A stretch of DNA of 64,000 bases from Hemibagrus wyckioides (GCF_019097595.1 NC_080718.1:22609157-22673156); one strand, 5' to 3'. Shown: positions 1 to 14,560, numbered from the stretch's first letter. Made by a program: numbers and translations. Notes: generated by a model not told the origin, from the letters alone.

Positions 1-3000
1 AGATATTAATAGCCTTCCAATACAATATCTTCGCTAGCCACCACTCCACACTATATGTACATAGTATGCAAGTGAGGAGCAAATAAGAAGCAGGTGAAAA
101 TAATCAGAAAAACAAACAGATGATGAAACTGAGGTACCTGGTGTTTAATGATATGAGCTGTGACAATATGCTAGAGAATTATCTTCTCTAGCATTTATTA
201 CAAACCAGTATGTCTTAACCTTGAGATTTCTTGTGATCGTACTATATGTGCATGCTCATTTTGTGTTCTCAATTTGCATAATTTGAGAAGAATACACTGC
301 ATTATTATTGCAGTGTGGTGAAAAAAATTGTTGCGGGAAAAGTATGGACCATTCATAAATTTTCATAATCTTTATGTTTTTCATATTTTATATGCATTTT
401 GCGTGTTCATTTATTTTGCTCTAAATAGGAATTTCAACATGAAATACTGTGCTTACAAGCATCATCAGAGACACATCCCATTCAGGTCAGCACCTCCCGG
501 TGCTGGATGTTAGAATATACTGCACATATAATCTTAAGTGACATGAGCAATAGTTCCTTTTTATGCTGCTATTACCTGTGTAATGAGATGCCCCTTACTG
601 TCCAGTGGCTCGGTTCTATCACTGATATGCTTTATATCAGAGGAGTCCATGTAAGCATTTAGAGCACCTCATATAAAAGTGTTCATTCTGATGTATTACC
701 TATAAAAATATGCAAATATAGAACATTCTTGCCTTGTCCTGATTAAGCTGAACTGTTTATATATCTACATAATATTATTTATGTAACTGTATAATTGTAT
801 AACTTTTTATAATTGTTTTTGTAGCTGTATAAACTTTTTATATTTACACCGATCATTTCCTGTAGTGGTAGAGGTTCAAAGATCCACAGCATTAATGTCA
901 GAATTTTGAATTATTTCTTTCTTTCGCTGTTACAGGAAAATAATCACCAAAGGCATGGTGTGATTTGCCTTGCCATTATTCTTCTTATGCCGAAAGATAT
1001 TTAAAATAAATTATTAATTTATAGCTAAGTTGAAAGGTGAATGAAGTTTGTTTGGTCTTTTTTTTTTAAGATTAGGTCTCCGTTGGTTAAATGGTTGGGT
1101 TTACTATTTATTTATTTTTTTTCACTCCTTATGCCCACTCCGATTCCAACCCATGTTCACAAAGATCTGCTCCAGAACGCCTGTAAAGTACAGTTACAAA
1201 TAGGGCTACCAAGTTTAACCATTTATTTAATATTCATTCAAGTTTCCTGCCTGAATTTGTTACGTGTCTGATCAAAATGAACAAACTCTAGAAAAAGATA
1301 ACAGAATAGTTGTTAACAGTTGAGTTAGAATAAGAATAATAATATACACCAAAACTATGTAACTGAATCAACACTGTATATGGGCTCTCTATGCTGACTT
1401 GTGTCAGTATTTTAGAGGATAATATTTGCTCACTAAGCCATTCAAAGCATTAAAACATTTTTAAAAAATGGGTTCATAATGATAAACGATTAATATTTTA
1501 TACATTCACACAGGTTTGTAGCTAGAGCAGTGGATTTATATTTCTGCATATGGATTTCATATGGATCATGCACTGATGCACACACAGGGGGAGCATTTAT
1601 ATTTACAGGTAACATGAGTGTGTCCTTGAAATAAAATGCGGCTTGCCATCTTATTGTGTAACTTTTTTTAAAGGGACAGGTTTACCTCTGACTGTTTTAT
1701 CGCCGTCCTGATTCTCCTGTCACTGTACTATGAAGTGGCCAGTAGGCGTTCCTACTATAGCAATAAAGTAACACTAGTTTTCTTGCTGCTAAAATAAATC
1801 ATTCTGGAGGTAGATTTGGCATTTGTGTATAAAATTCAACAGTGTATATCTGTGTCATATGATGTCACTCTAAACTCTTCACTCCCATTATTAATCGCTG
1901 CACCAAATCACTCCATATTTGCATGAAGTTCAACTCTTTTCAACTTCACTGGACATGCCCACATCTAGTCATCAATGACTGTCACCAGTCTTCAGCTGTC
2001 CTCCAGTCCAGCCTCTTTGTCGCTGTGAGTCGCTGTTTGTGTGAATGTAGTATTCCAAATCACTGACACTGGAGACTCCTTCCAAAAATAAAATAAATAT
2101 ATATTATTCACAGACAAGTTCCTCATATCAGCAGCTTTTAAATCAGTGTATGTGGAGATTTCCCCATGTGTATGCCATCACAAACTACTGTTCTGTAACA
2201 TTTTAATGTGGACTATAAAACCCATTCCTTTAGAGTGCATTATGTAACAGATTTTATTTGCTGTTGTTTTTTTTAGGTCTCTGACCTGATCTACAGCTCT
2301 GTTGTAGATTCACTCTTGACAGTCCTTAACTGTGAGGTCAGGACGCCTCTGTCATGACTGACTGGCCAGATTTTTCAGTGTCTCTCCTAGTGAGGTGGCA
2401 CAGTGTATATGTGAGACATAACATACAATTTGGAAGACCATTCTAATTGTGAACTAATACAAAGGTCTGAAAAAATACAGACACAAGATGATACCCAGGT
2501 TGAAATATTAAATAGATGTGGTTTATCTGTATATTTTTAACTTGCATAAATGAAAGACCTACTTACAGTACATTATCTGAATGATCTGTATACTTGATTT
2601 TTGACCAGACTATTGGTTTGCCTCGTTATGCTTTTCAAACAAAATGTTTTTCCCTGGTATTTTTTTCCTTGTATGTTTCCTAATGAAGTAAATTGTGTTT
2701 CCTTTTCATTCACTTGCGAATTCAACCTCATTGTCATGCTGTCCTAGATTTTGGAGCCGAATAAGGTTCGAATCTGGTTCATCTACAGTTCATCTGTTGA
2801 GTTAATTGCCACTCTGGTCTACTCTCTTTAAAAGGTCTTGTAATTCACTTAGAAAATCTATGTGGTTTTTCAAAACATTTAAGTTTAGACTCTGGAGGCT
2901 TTCTTTAGATTTTTGCCATTGTATTACTCTTTTTAGTGTCTGAAATACTTGACAATGGAGAGTTATTCTACTTTGCTTTTTGGACATTGTTTGCATTGTG

Positions 3001-4380
3001 CTTTGTTCGCTCTTCAACCACAATAAAACGTCTGCAAATGCATTTCTCTTTTCTCGCTCTCTTTCTTTTCTTTTCTTTTTTTTTTTTTTATAATCAGGGC
3101 TATTTCTAAAAATATTCTATTTCTTCTTCTGACTTAACAAAAGCCAAGTTTTGACTCAACTTCTGACTCTTTAAAAAAGAAAAGAAAAAAAAATGAAAAC
3201 AATGTCATAGATATTTAACGCTGCTTTAAAAATCCCTTCAATGTGTTATCCTTTTAACTATAAACTATTTCACAGTAAAACATTTTCTAGCTGTTTCACA
3301 GTAGGGCAATATGTCAGTGACACCCTCTTTTGAAAAACAGTACATAGCATGATGTTGTTTGAGTGTTCAAATCACACCAGAGACAAACTACCACTATCGT
3401 GTCCTTGAGGAATAACCCTAACCCTCAACTGCTGTACAATAGTACAATAATGGATTATATGGTATTTTTTGGATAGGTGTGGGGGGGCAGAGGTCTCTGC
3501 ACCCTGCATGTGTCCCAACAAGCATGATTTCTGAGAGCCTTTTTATTATAGACAGGTCTTCTCCAAGAGCAGGTGGTCAAAAACAGTCCTACTCAAAGGA
3601 AAAGGTCAACCCTTTGGAAAATCCAGAGTTGCAAAAACACCAGCAGTTCTATCTGACCAGTGGAGACAACCACATACAGGGAATGAATAATAATATATCT
3701 GACAAGGAGATGGGAATACAAAGTCCATTGAAGGTTAAAGAAAATAAGCTTAAACCTATGATATTGTAGAGATGATTGTTGGCATTCTGAGTATTATTTC
3801 CAATCAGGGACTGTTAATTGGCTAGTATGTAATTAACTTTTGCACTGCAAGAACATTAAGATCAATTTTGTAAAGCATGTAAGGACATGGCTATTCATTT
3901 CATCTATGACGATTTCACATTATAATGTGATGATACCTAGCCTATCAAGGTTTCTATGGTGCTAAGAAGATCAGGATGGTACCTGGAGCTTTGTGATTGA
4001 CTGTCTATATCTTCCAAAATACCGTAGGTTTAATAGGCTTATTATTTAGGCATATTATAAGATAAGAAAAAATCTGAGAACTGACTCAGCTATTATTCGC
4101 TCTCTGAGTGAGAGCTGACCCTGATGCCAAATAAGCAAGATGAGCCTTTAGAAGCCTGTGCTGAATTCAACATTTACTCTAATGTCCTCTCTGGATTCTG
4201 GTTTGTTTTTGTTTTTTTTACCCAAGTTTAAATAAAAAGAATTTTATTTAAAAGAGATTTATTTACCCTTTTCTTATGACTAAGTAAATACGAACACGTC
4301 GTTTCATGACCTACTGAAGTATCAATCAAATTCTATAGAAAATGAATGATTACGTGTCCGATTTAGATCAATTTAAACAC
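1..4380. other. AT-rich non-coding stretch
   Basis: No recognisable gene or mobile element is visible here. Open frames are short and lack familiar motifs. An 11-bp perfect stem with a 5-base loop lies at 168-194, and a 16-bp perfect palindrome at 3915-3930. A short sequence matching the RNA polymerase III B-box consensus (GGTTCGAATCT) occurs at 2765-2775 without a tRNA-like fold around it. A 25-bp sequence at about 2058-2082 recurs near 37420. Confidence 0.6.
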
Positions 4381-4389
4381 CATCAGATG

Positions 4390-4740
4390 TGTATTACATA
4401 AACAAATATTTTATTATTCCAAAAAAAGGCTCGGAGAGGCAGAATAAGGATCCATGTTTATCAGCATGTTTACTAACAGGCAAATCAAGATCAAACAGTC
4501 CAGGCCATACCAAATTACAGTCTAATCGCAAGAAAAATCCCAAATGTAATCCAAAACATGATCACTGTACAAGGCAGGGTCGAAATACAAGTTATCAGGG
4601 TTAGCTTCAAAAGCAAGGGACTAGGCAAGGGTAGAAATCTGGCAAAGCAAGGCAAGGCAATGTCAAAAATAAAAACGCAATCCAAATAAACATGGCTCAG
4701 AACTTGCAAGAATGACTGACAAACTATAGAAAAGTCCATG
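4390..4740 (-). repeat. Possible minus-strand retroelement 3' end (LTR-like)
   Basis: On the minus strand this stretch ends with an AATAAA-like signal and resembles R-U5 sequence of fish LTR elements, with many short 'caatcc' and 'aggcaag' words that I associate with such LTRs. No LTR boundary, target duplication or coding remnant is visible, so the assignment rests on texture only. Confidence 0.25.
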
Positions 4741-5089
4741 TAACTGTCAGAAACCTATCACTTATGAGACTGAAGCAGTTTTCACATCATTTCAACTGGG
4801 GTTGCGTCAAACATCACATCGAGCCCTCAGGCAACCCAGACCTGATGCATCTCAGCTGCATGCCCATACATACCAGTGGTAGGAGAAAGAGCATCAACAC
4901 AACTTGTGTTCTTAATCTGTTTTGACAGAATGTCTTCTACAAGTAGATGAAATTACATTCCCTGTGATTTTGAATAAGACATTAACTATTTAATTTCTAA
5001 TAATTAATGAAATAAAATTAGTTTAAAATAAGCTCATGTGACAGCTGTTATCGTTTCTATTCTACTCTCACACTCAGTCTATTTCACCA

Positions 5090-5320
5090 AATACTTATGC
5101 TTGTCAGGGTTACAGTGGATGTGAAGCCTATCCTGGGAACACTGGACATAAGGCAAGATAATTCACCCCAGATGGGATGCCAGTCTGTTGATGGTCACTA
5201 TGATTATTCACACCTAGGAGCAATTTAGCATAGCCATCTACCTACCAGCATGTTTTCGGACCGTAGTGGGAAACCAAGGTGAACAAGGGACACAGTAACC
5301 CGAGCACAGGATCAAAACCC
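5090..5320 (+). repeat. Dispersed fish repeat, family B (copy 1)
   Basis: This stretch carries a conserved order of words: 'agcctatcctgggaacactgg', then 'gatgggatgccagtc', then 'attcacacctagg', then 'accagcatgttttcgga', then 'cagtaacccgagc'. The same order recurs at least seven more times in this window, on both strands. I recognise it as a common unannotated teleost short repeat of about 300 bp. I know of no coding function. Short open frames inside it are incidental. Confidence 0.7.
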
Positions 5321-5984
5321 TGTGGAGGATCAATGGAGCTGTGACTATGCTAATTAATTTGGAAACTTCGAGTGACCTCTGGAGCATACATGAACTACCT
5401 TCCTCTGAAAATGTTGGCAAGACTGCTGAGGCTTTATTAAGTATGGCAAGTGGAACAGACCAAAAGTGTGATGAAACACAGTATGGACTGTTTCACTATG
5501 TGACCTAATAGAGGAGAAAAGTTTTGACCAATTTGATCCAATGGGACCCAAATCCCCTAGTCATTTTCCATATGCGTAATATCATGCTGTCCTGCACACT
5601 CACGGCAAAGTCATACATCTTAAATCACACAATACGGAGCCACAGAGCTTCCAGAAATTTATTCTAGGAGAAATAATGGATAAGAGGAAGCCACATGTAA
5701 TTTTTTACAACTAAATAATTTATTTATTTACTCTTAATGTGGACTTTTATATTATTTAAATAGCTTTTATTTAAAAGAATGTATATTTGCACTTTGTTTT
5801 CCTTTTTACTCTACATACCATAAGTGTATATTTTTAGCACATTGTTTTCCTTTGCTACATATTATTAATGAGTGTACATGAATTCACCTTCTTGAACAGA
5901 ATATATAAAATGGCAGTTTCAACAATTTCAAGGTTATTGCTTGTCAGTAACATCTAACATCCTGACCTCCATTAAAACATCCGT

Positions 5985-6300
5985 CCATCCATCCATTTTC
6001 TGGTCCGCTTATCATACACAGGGTCACTGGGAGCCTGGAGTCTATCCCAGGGGACTAGGACACTCTGGACTGACACCGCATGGCACAATTTCACACACAC
6101 TCACACACCCATGCACATACTACTGACAAATTTGAGATGCTTTCAAGTCTGCAGCCTACAATGCATGTCTTTGGACTGAAGGAAAACAGGATACCTGAAA
6201 GAAACCCCCATGGGCCTGGGAGAACATGTGTGCTCTGTGCAAACACTCAACCCCAGAGGTGCAAGCCAGATGTGCTGACCACTAAGCCACCATGTCCCAT
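5985..6300 (+). repeat. Dispersed fish repeat, family B (copy 2)
   Basis: The start (tccatccattttctggtccg, then a 'cacagggtcactgggagcctgg' type word) and the end (gtgctgaccactaagccacc) match the general family-B plan of genome-wide fish repeats. The core is more diverged than in copy 1. Two overlapping short frames in it are incidental. Confidence 0.6.
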
Positions 6301-6309
6301 CTTCAATAA

Positions 6310-8440
6310 ACCTAACAATCTATTTTCAATTAGATCATTTAGATCAGAATTCTTTATAGCCATCTGCCAACTGTAATTACGAAGCCACTGGCATGGTTAA
6401 GGGATTTGAAACAGTGGTCCAGTGAACAACTGGTATATTTGTGTTTATTTTGTTTCCCCATGTTGGTGTAAAATGAATCACACTGATACTGTCATTCCAC
6501 AAACATGAAATCTGTAGATGTGTTAAATCTAGATCTGTAAAATCATAATCTTAAATATTTAAATATAGGTCTATATGCAACATGTAGAAAGCATGATTTT
6601 GAGATGGCAACAGATTTTTACACTCTACTCGTGTATGAATGGGGGTAAAAAGCCTTAAAACATCAAACTGTGTGTGAGCTGAGATATTATTCTACTTGGA
6701 AGCAATTTTACTTGACACTGGGTCAAGATTCAGGGGGAAAAGCATGCAAACCTTCACTGACCCAGAAATGATAGTGGAGACTTTTGCCAGATTCTTGGTA
6801 CTTCAACGCTTCCGATGACTAGAAGTGGAGTAATGACTACAATGTTAAAGGTCACAGTGAGGATTTAATTAGGGGATGTGTCGTTCTATTGTACGTTCAC
6901 TACGTATATAAGCATGCAATCCCCCCCCAATATAACCCCTCATTTTAATGAACCACGACTACTTTGGAAATTGGCTGCTCAGTTCCTCCCCTGAGAATCA
7001 CATGAATCATTTGCTCACACACAACAGCGCTAATAAAATAAAGTGGACTGATTACATTTGACATTTGTATTAGAAGCCTGTTGTTGTTGTCATCTCTCTA
7101 CTTTAGCAGGGAAATGAGAATGACAGTAAAGGCGAACAATCGGATTAGACAGAAACACAGAATAGTTGATGGGTGTGTCCAAATTACACCACAGTGCCTA
7201 ATGAATTCTCAAATCTGATTGGTCAGATGATGTTAATTTCTCCAACAGTACAGCTTGAACCGTAGCGAACACTGCAAGGCAAATCAGTTTTATATTAACG
7301 TTCTCATAGTAGTATGTCATTGTTTCTATAGTAACAAGTAACAAAGAGGATTTTATGGTCGATGCTCCACATAAACAGATAAAAAAAAGTAATTAATTTC
7401 CTCACCATACGCAACAGCACTGGAACATGCACAGACAAACTTGAGCTCAGAGAATCAGGCTCTCTGCCACTGACAAATCACACACACACACACACACACA
7501 CACAAAAGCAATACGTTCAACTAAATAATTCCTTCCTGAAAGATACTATTAGGTAACCTCCATCTAGTGATGACTTCACACAAAGAATACAGTACCTACA
7601 AATTGTGTATAATTCAGCATGGAAAATACTACAGTCATTAAAAATAATAATGGTCTCAAAAATAGCCATGTAGCTTGTATGGAATTGACATTTCCCAGAA
7701 ACCCTGGTTCAGTTGCCTTCTAAGAAAAATACTGCAGATCATTTCTACGCTCTACTGTATGTCCATCTAATTATGCATTTTCTTGCCTTACTAAGTCGCA
7801 AACAACAGCAAGATAAGCTCTCATGACTAATCACAGCAAATTACAGTGAATGCACCCACTTGGTATTTTCCCCTTAACTACCACCAATTACCAACCACAG
7901 ATACATTTAATGTATTATTCATTTTCATTGCAGGGGATTTGAGGTCTCTGTGAATCACACAACAATCGAAAGTCAAGTGCTTAAGGAGACGCAGGAGCCT
8001 GTTAATGACATTCCCATGTGATTCATTTCCAACCTGCCATGCTTGACACATTTAGTCACCATTTTTATGATGTATTTATTCTGGTGCTATTGCTAGCGCT
8101 AAATGCTGCTAGTTCTCACACATATAACGGTTCATCAGAACAGGAGGAGCAGAAGGGGAGACCTGCTGTTAGGTAATTTGTCTTGAAAGGTTTACTGCAA
8201 ATCATGGTGTATAGAATCAGATATATATAGAATACAAGTTTCGGTGTTAGCATTTGATCTGCCAGGAACAGAGCATGATAACAGTCTTTGAGTTTAATTT
8301 CCCAAACCATCAAGAGTTACATTTAGTTTCCTAAGTATTTTCGGCAATAGACAGTAGTATATATAAGTTTGTAAAGCCTTAGCAGTAATAATAATGTGTT
8401 AAGTACGTGTAAAGACTATTATAAAACCAAAAGTCTATTT
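6310..8440. other. Non-coding stretch
   Basis: No gene is visible. A (CA)n tract lies at 7479-7504. The stretch at about 7780-8060 is of mixed composition with runs of homeodomain-like AATTA/TAAT words and no repeat similarity that I recognise. It could be regulatory sequence, but nothing in it proves this. Confidence 0.5.
7479..7504. repeat. (CA)n microsatellite
   Basis: About 13 uninterrupted CA dinucleotides. Confidence 0.95.
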
Positions 8441-8934
8441 GTAACAAATGGGGACGGACGCCACCGGTGGCAGGGATAAGCTCGATCGCCCACAGTAGCA
8501 GATTAGACCCAAATGCAGGGATTCAGTATGTGGATTGCTTTTATATAACAAAACAACTAACTTTAACTTACATTAAACGTAACAGAAACAACCATAACTA
8601 TGATTTTTAGGTAACCTAAACAAAACATGACTATGCCATAAAAACCTGTATAACTCGGTGTCCAGCCTTAGGGCACACAAACCATGTTACGTCCACAAAC
8701 TCAACGAGATATATGGACCATGACCAAGACAGACATATATAGAGCAGCACGTCACACCAGTGCTATATTTTTATATGACAGCAGCTCTGATAGTAGTTTT
8801 GGCAACATTTCTGTAACTTGTATGGTAGATGCTCCACATAAGTAAACAAATGATACAATGTGGTGAAACATTAATATGGTGAAGTCTTCTGTGAGAAAGC
8901 ATTAAGGAGTCTCCAATGTCACCAGTGTTGGTTT

Positions 8935-9185
8935 GGACCAATTTTCCAGAATGATTTCTAATCTGACTGTAGAGTGTCACCCAGAAGAGGATGGGTTCTC
9001 TTTTGGGTCTGATTTCTCTCAAGGTTTCTTCCTCATGTCATCTCAGGCAGTTTGTTTATGCCACAGTTGCCTCTGGCTTGCTCATTAGGGATCTAAATAT
9101 ATACCTACATCCAGATTTCTCTAAAGCTGCATTTGACAATGTCTGTTGTTAAAATTGCTATGGCATTCCACAACACTTAAAGCAA
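8935..9185 (+). repeat. Dispersed fish repeat, family A (copy 1)
   Basis: It contains the ordered words 'gagtgtcaccca', 'gaggatgggttc', 'tctcaaggtttcttcctcat', 'ctggcttgctcattaggga', 'aaagctgc' and 'gacaatgtctgttgttaaaa'. These define a teleost repeat of several hundred bases that ends in a short A/T-rich tandem tail. Other copies lie near 15100, 30200, 50800 and 52800. The tail is degraded in this copy. No protein is encoded. Confidence 0.7.
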
Positions 9186-9338
9186 CTACAAAAACTGATA
9201 TGTAATAGCTGACAAATTGTACATTTTATTGATTATTTTTGTTATAGATAATAGCACTCCCCTTCATGTTTTATGTCTTACAGAAAGAGAAACATGGATC
9301 ACAGTATAAGCTGCTGGAGAAATGGTACACTTTAATCC

Positions 9339-9802
9339 TGTCACGAATCTCTCTCTTGTGCTGAGGACCGTGAGCTGAGCCACGCAATACACGTAGCAGC
9401 CTGCAGCACTACGATGCTCACTTCTGTATTGTTACGGTTTTTTTTCTTGTGTTTCTATTTGATTGATGTCCTGTCTCTACCCCTGTATTGTCATTGGCTG
9501 TTGCACTAATGTGTCCCTATTAGTCTCACCTATTTTCACTGTGTGTGTATTTAAACCCTCATGTGTCTAGTACTTAGGGCAAAGTATTTGCTCAGTTCAT
9601 GCTCTGTATCTGACATCACCAAGCCTCCTTTTCATTTTATAGCATCCCTTCTTTGACCTCTGTTCCTGTTTTCACATTTTGCCTGTGTTTTTGACATTGC
9701 CTATGATATTCTGTTTGTTGATCACCTGATCTTTGCCTGTTTGTTTTTTTTGTCTAGGTTTTGCCTATTTAAGATCATTAAAGGTTCATCTGCATTTACA
9801 TC
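9339..9802 (+). mobile_element. Probable solo LTR (Ty3/gypsy type)
   Basis: The stretch starts TGTCACG and ends in CA. It has a TATTTAA box about 210 bases in and a TTAAAGGTTCATCTGC-type end like sushi-family LTRs. Its first half aligns by eye with the reverse complement of 15370-15629, sharing the order 'cccctgt..tgtcatt', 'gttgc.ctaatgt' and 'tctcacct'. No internal coding region follows it, so it is probably a solo LTR. No 5-bp target duplication could be found, so the right boundary is uncertain. Confidence 0.5.
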
Positions 9803-9809
9803 AGTTTCA

Positions 9810-10557
9810 GTAAGTGTTTATAACATTTTTGTTTCACTTTTACAATTTGTGCATATTTAGAAATACTTAAAATCCATACATCCCATCATCGTAAAAATAT
9901 TATTAGAAAATCCTAGCTATTACAAACTAAACCAAACTCAAATGTGTACCTTTACATTGTAAGTCTAGGCAAAGAGTAGATTGTGTAAATAAACTCTCTC
10001 AACTCTTATTTAATCTAGTTTAGCTATGTTTCTTTATTCATTCTTCATACATACTTCTTTTTGTATAGCTTTCCGTGTATCATAAATTGCTTTTATGATG
10101 GGGGTGTCATTGAGACACACAAAGAAGTGGAACAAGGTCCTCCAAAGCACTTTGGAATGCATATGAGGATGAACTATGCAGATTTTGCTATTATCTCTAA
10201 CATACCTCATTACACAATAGCATTTGCACATGTGGTTATGTTTTTTAAAGAGAGAATAGGTATTGGATTAGTTATTTATTCCCTTTAGGAAAGGTATTGG
10301 GGTTTTTCCAGCTCACAAGGACAAAAGTTCAAAAACTATTGAATTTCACTCCATTATGTATTAAATCAAACCTACTGTGGATAACACCCAAATGACTAAG
10401 ATGCTTTTCATAACTCGCATGCCCTTTTACTGATCATACCCTTAACAGGGGCACCAATAATGTGTTTTTGTTTCTTTACGAAACTTTGAAACATTGTCAT
10501 GAGCCACCATTGTTTCTCTGCACAGATTCTGTAGTATATCTGCACAACAACAACAAC

Positions 10558-10610
<53 letters not shown>

Positions 10611-13600
10611 CTCTGAAGGATGCTTTTAAGTAAATAAACAAGAGCCAATGAAAAGTGGCAGGTACCAAAATTCAGTAACAGAGCACATGAGCAAAAACAG
10701 GAAACAAAAAATGAAGGAAGAAAGAGCTAAACCAGGGACAAAACCAAGTGTTTAGAGCCATATGGGTGAATATTACAGAATCAGTATTTGTTGCTTCAGT
10801 TAATTGTCTTGACAGCTCTCTTGCGATGCCGTTAAAAATGCAAGAACTAGGGATAGGGGATGGTTTGTTTTTAGGATCTAAGGAGGTGAGTGATTTGCAG
10901 TGAACAAGCAGAAGCAGTTGTTCTTGCCAAAAGCTATTTGCGATGTGATTCAACTGCCAAATAGTTACCGCAAATCCATCACGAAAAGATTCATTTATAG
11001 AAGATAAAGCTCTAGTAATTCTCTTAAATAAAGATGATATTTCAACAAGTTGTTAAAAATAACAAAAACGAAGGAAACCATTTTGGGAACAATTTCTTTG
11101 CATTATTACTTTTCTGCATTTTTTGCATTTTTTGCATTTTTTACATTTTTATCTTTTATTTGGTGCTACATATTTTTTTTCTTTGACATTTGTCTAGTCT
11201 GACATTGCGGCAAGGAAACTCCAGGAAATTGATTAACATTGCTAGTCAGTGGTATTTTATATGTGTTTTTTCACTGTTAAAGATTGGAAACCAAGACCTT
11301 TAATGGTGGATAGTTGGGGGTTGTCATATACTATAAAAAAATCCTTTCAATAAAACAGAGAAAGCAGTTGGCTTCGCTTGTTTTTTTCTACCGTATGAAG
11401 GCAAGCAGGCCGTGATTACAGGGTCAGTATAATTTGAACAAGGGCATCTCTTCCTGCACTTCTGAGATGACGAGACAGTAAGATCTGTACAGATAAATCT
11501 CTGGGGTGAATCTATTGATTAAAGGAGAGATCTATTCCTTGAAACCACCAGCAATGAGATTTACATAACAGGACCTCAGTGGCCAATTACATGTGATGCT
11601 GCTCTCTTCTGTCCTTTTGTCTTTTGGCCAAGATTATAGTACGCAGAGCTCATTTGCATCTGATAGAATCATTTCTTTTAGTTAAACCGAGTTTTGTAGG
11701 TGGCCTGGTCACCAGTAGCACATCACTGGATGCCACACACAGACCTAGTTCCATGGGTTGGTCATGTTAACCTTAATCCAGGCAGGATACACTTAATCTT
11801 TTTGTGTCGTTTTAGGATCACTCTTTGTCTGATTTACTCCACAGATCTGTTCACCAAAGGAGAGCCCTGCAGTTTGTGGGTATATAAGAACATCTGCACA
11901 TTTTACAGGCTTTGTAAAAAGATCTGAGCGAGGAAATCGAACTACTAGGATTACTTCTCCAAACATCTATGAGCTGTCATTTAATCTATCAAACAGAAAT
12001 TAATAAAACAGCTACATTCTAATAGAAATAATAGAATGAATAGAATACAAAATAAATATGAATAAATAAATTGTGGTGCAATCAGTTCTCCCTTCATTCT
12101 TGTGCTTACGTTCTGGGTGGATTCCATGTGGGTTTCTACTGAGGATTCTGCTTTGCCAAAAAACCTCCTAGTAGGCAGAATGACTGCATTACATTACACT
12201 ATGTGTGAATGGTATGTATGTCAGTTCCAGTTCCACTGTGACTGAAGATTAATCAATACAGAAAGAAGCAACTCCTGTTTATATACTTAGTTTTGCTAAT
12301 ACTCATAGAAATACACCACATATCATATCTCTTCCAAATCATACACTAATAGTAGGAAATTATTGGCAGACATTTCAGAGGAGTGTTATTAAACAGTCAG
12401 CTTGATCAGTCTTGTCTAAACTTACAGCTATTCACTCTCTTCACATATGCTCAGTTCTGAGAGACTTCTGAAAAAAATGTATATGGAATCATTTTCGTTA
12501 GTTACTGTATGTAAGAAACCTGTATCTGTACTACCAGTCTGTTTATTCAATAGTGTAAAGCCTTTATACCGTGCCAAAGTTTGTAGTTTTGATATATCTG
12601 ATGGCATCATTCGATGAATTTATTAGAATTTACTTTTACAAGATTCAAAACAACTCAGGATGTCCGGTGAGTTTCATATCGCTCATATCTGCATGGAGGT
12701 AAAGAGCTGTGTGGTTGCATGTCATTTCTAGTCTCATCGAGATCCCATGTGAAACTTTCAGACCAGCAAACAAACAAACAAATAAACAAACAAAAGAAGA
12801 ATAGTGTACCTCTTATTCATATACAGGCATGTATTCATATACAATTAAATTTGTATTGTTAATCGATGTTAATGCAATGTAATAAGCTGTTAATTAACAG
12901 TCTATTAGCTGTATATTAAATGTTTTCTACAATAGCATCCAGAAATGTGGGACATTTATTAATACTAATTAATAAATTAAATATTTGTAATTGTTCAATA
13001 CCAGTAACAATGCCAATTCAATGGAGAATACAGTAAGCCTGATTTATTTTCATTGCACCAAATGCCTTCTTAGTTGAATGATCTGACATAGCAATGCTGG
13101 TTTTCACTTGATATAACAGGGATGTAGCAGAAAACTCCAAGGAGAACCACAGGCATGGGAGATTGTAAAAATTGACATTATGGCTGGGTTGCCCTGGGTG
13201 ATGTCCTTTACTGAGTGAACTGCAATCTTGATGTTAAAATTGGCAGCAACACCACTGGAATTTCACAGGGGTTGCGGTATTTGGCGTCCCTACAGCACTG
13301 GCTTTTCCTGCAACTTTAATGTGTCATGCACTATCTGTGTCAAAAAATAGAAGGCGACCAAAAAACAAAAACACCCTTCTTTTATATTGTGACTGTCACT
13401 GTGAGGTCTTACTACAGAAGTCACAGCATTTTGACTGAAGGTTTCTTCTTAACGTTTCCAATTATTAAGCACCTAAAGCTTTTTAAATACTTTTTGGGGA
13501 ATTTTCATTTACTTGCTATATGTGAAGAGAATTCCTATGACCTCATGTCAGGCATTTGTAATTTGGTGTGAAATCTTGCAAAAAGCAATGATGTGTGAAA

Positions 13601-14560
13601 TTATGAATCCAAACCAGTGAGATGCATATGACCAAGCACAAATGAAGCACGTTAAAGACTAATTATTTCATGTAAATTATAGTGTCTCAGATGCTGAGAA
13701 GAATCAAGGAATCTTAATATAAAGTAATGATGAGTTGATTTTTATTTGGGAGGTGCAATACTTCATGAGTTCAGAAGAATTCATAGCATGGCTAACAGAT
13801 AAGAGAGAGGAAAATTCAGAAAATCACACAAACAAAGCAACAGTTCAGCATGACCTTTATCATGTAAAAACATGCCTGGAGATTCCCCAAAGCACTCCTC
13901 CTCTTTTTTCTTCAGGACCCAGCATATAAAAAAAGGTTAAAACCAATAAAAAAAAGGTAATTGGTGCATGCAGAGAGACACAATAATAATAAGCAAATGT
14001 CAAACATATTAAACTATTAAAGAAGCAAAACTCACAGTATGAAGTGAGCGCTAAAAGCTTTAAGTAAAGACTAAAAGTTCTGAAGAAGGAGTTTTTGTGG
14101 AAGTCCAGCTACATAAAAAGTATTGCTTTTAAAGTTCAAGTAACTAACATGATCAACGGCTTTTATTAATTAAACTTTAATGCTTAACCATCAGTGATTA
14201 GTACATAGACACGAACAAAATACATCAAATTAACATGATTTGTTTCATAGTGGAGCTTTGTTTTTCCACTATTGATTAAAAAGGGGTGTACTTCCTAAAA
14301 ATGTCTTATCTTAAGGAATAATATTATCTTTGTTGACTCCACACCAACCAAGTCAGCATGAGTCAATAACCAAAACAGACAACAACTGTCAATTCTACAG
14401 ATGGATCAGTGAGAGAAACAGTATGAATAGTTGCTGATAGATAGCACTTCAAATGGATGATGATAACTGGAAATAATCACCAAATTATAAAATAAATGCC
14501 ATTTGCCGTGTTGTTTTCTAACTGGCAGATGGTTATACAGAGTAAAGTAAAATTTGGTTG
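9810..14560. other. Non-coding stretch with microsatellites
   Basis: No gene is recognised. An AAC/AAT microsatellite lies at 10545-10608, and a short minisatellite of GCATTTTTT units at 11113-11150. Open frames through the microsatellite give poly-Ile or poly-Tyr and are artefacts. The rest is AT-rich and featureless to me. Confidence 0.55.
10545..10608. repeat. (AAC)n(AAT)n microsatellite
   Basis: A few AAC units run straight into about 17 AAT units. They create spurious long isoleucine and tyrosine frames on the minus strand. Confidence 0.95.

Noticed and set aside
2765..2775. tRNA B-box match GGTTCGAATCT
   Set aside because: The flanks do not form a T-arm or cloverleaf, so this is neither a tRNA gene nor a clear SINE.
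3405..3427. Telomere-like CCCTAA words
   Set aside because: Only about two units are present, well within chance.
3479..3769. 96-codon plus-strand frame
   Set aside because: The translation is not low-complexity, but it starts at an ATG after a G-run, has no known motif and no sign of promoter or splice context.
10408..10668. Minus-strand frames with poly-Ile and poly-Tyr
   Set aside because: They are translations of the AAT microsatellite.
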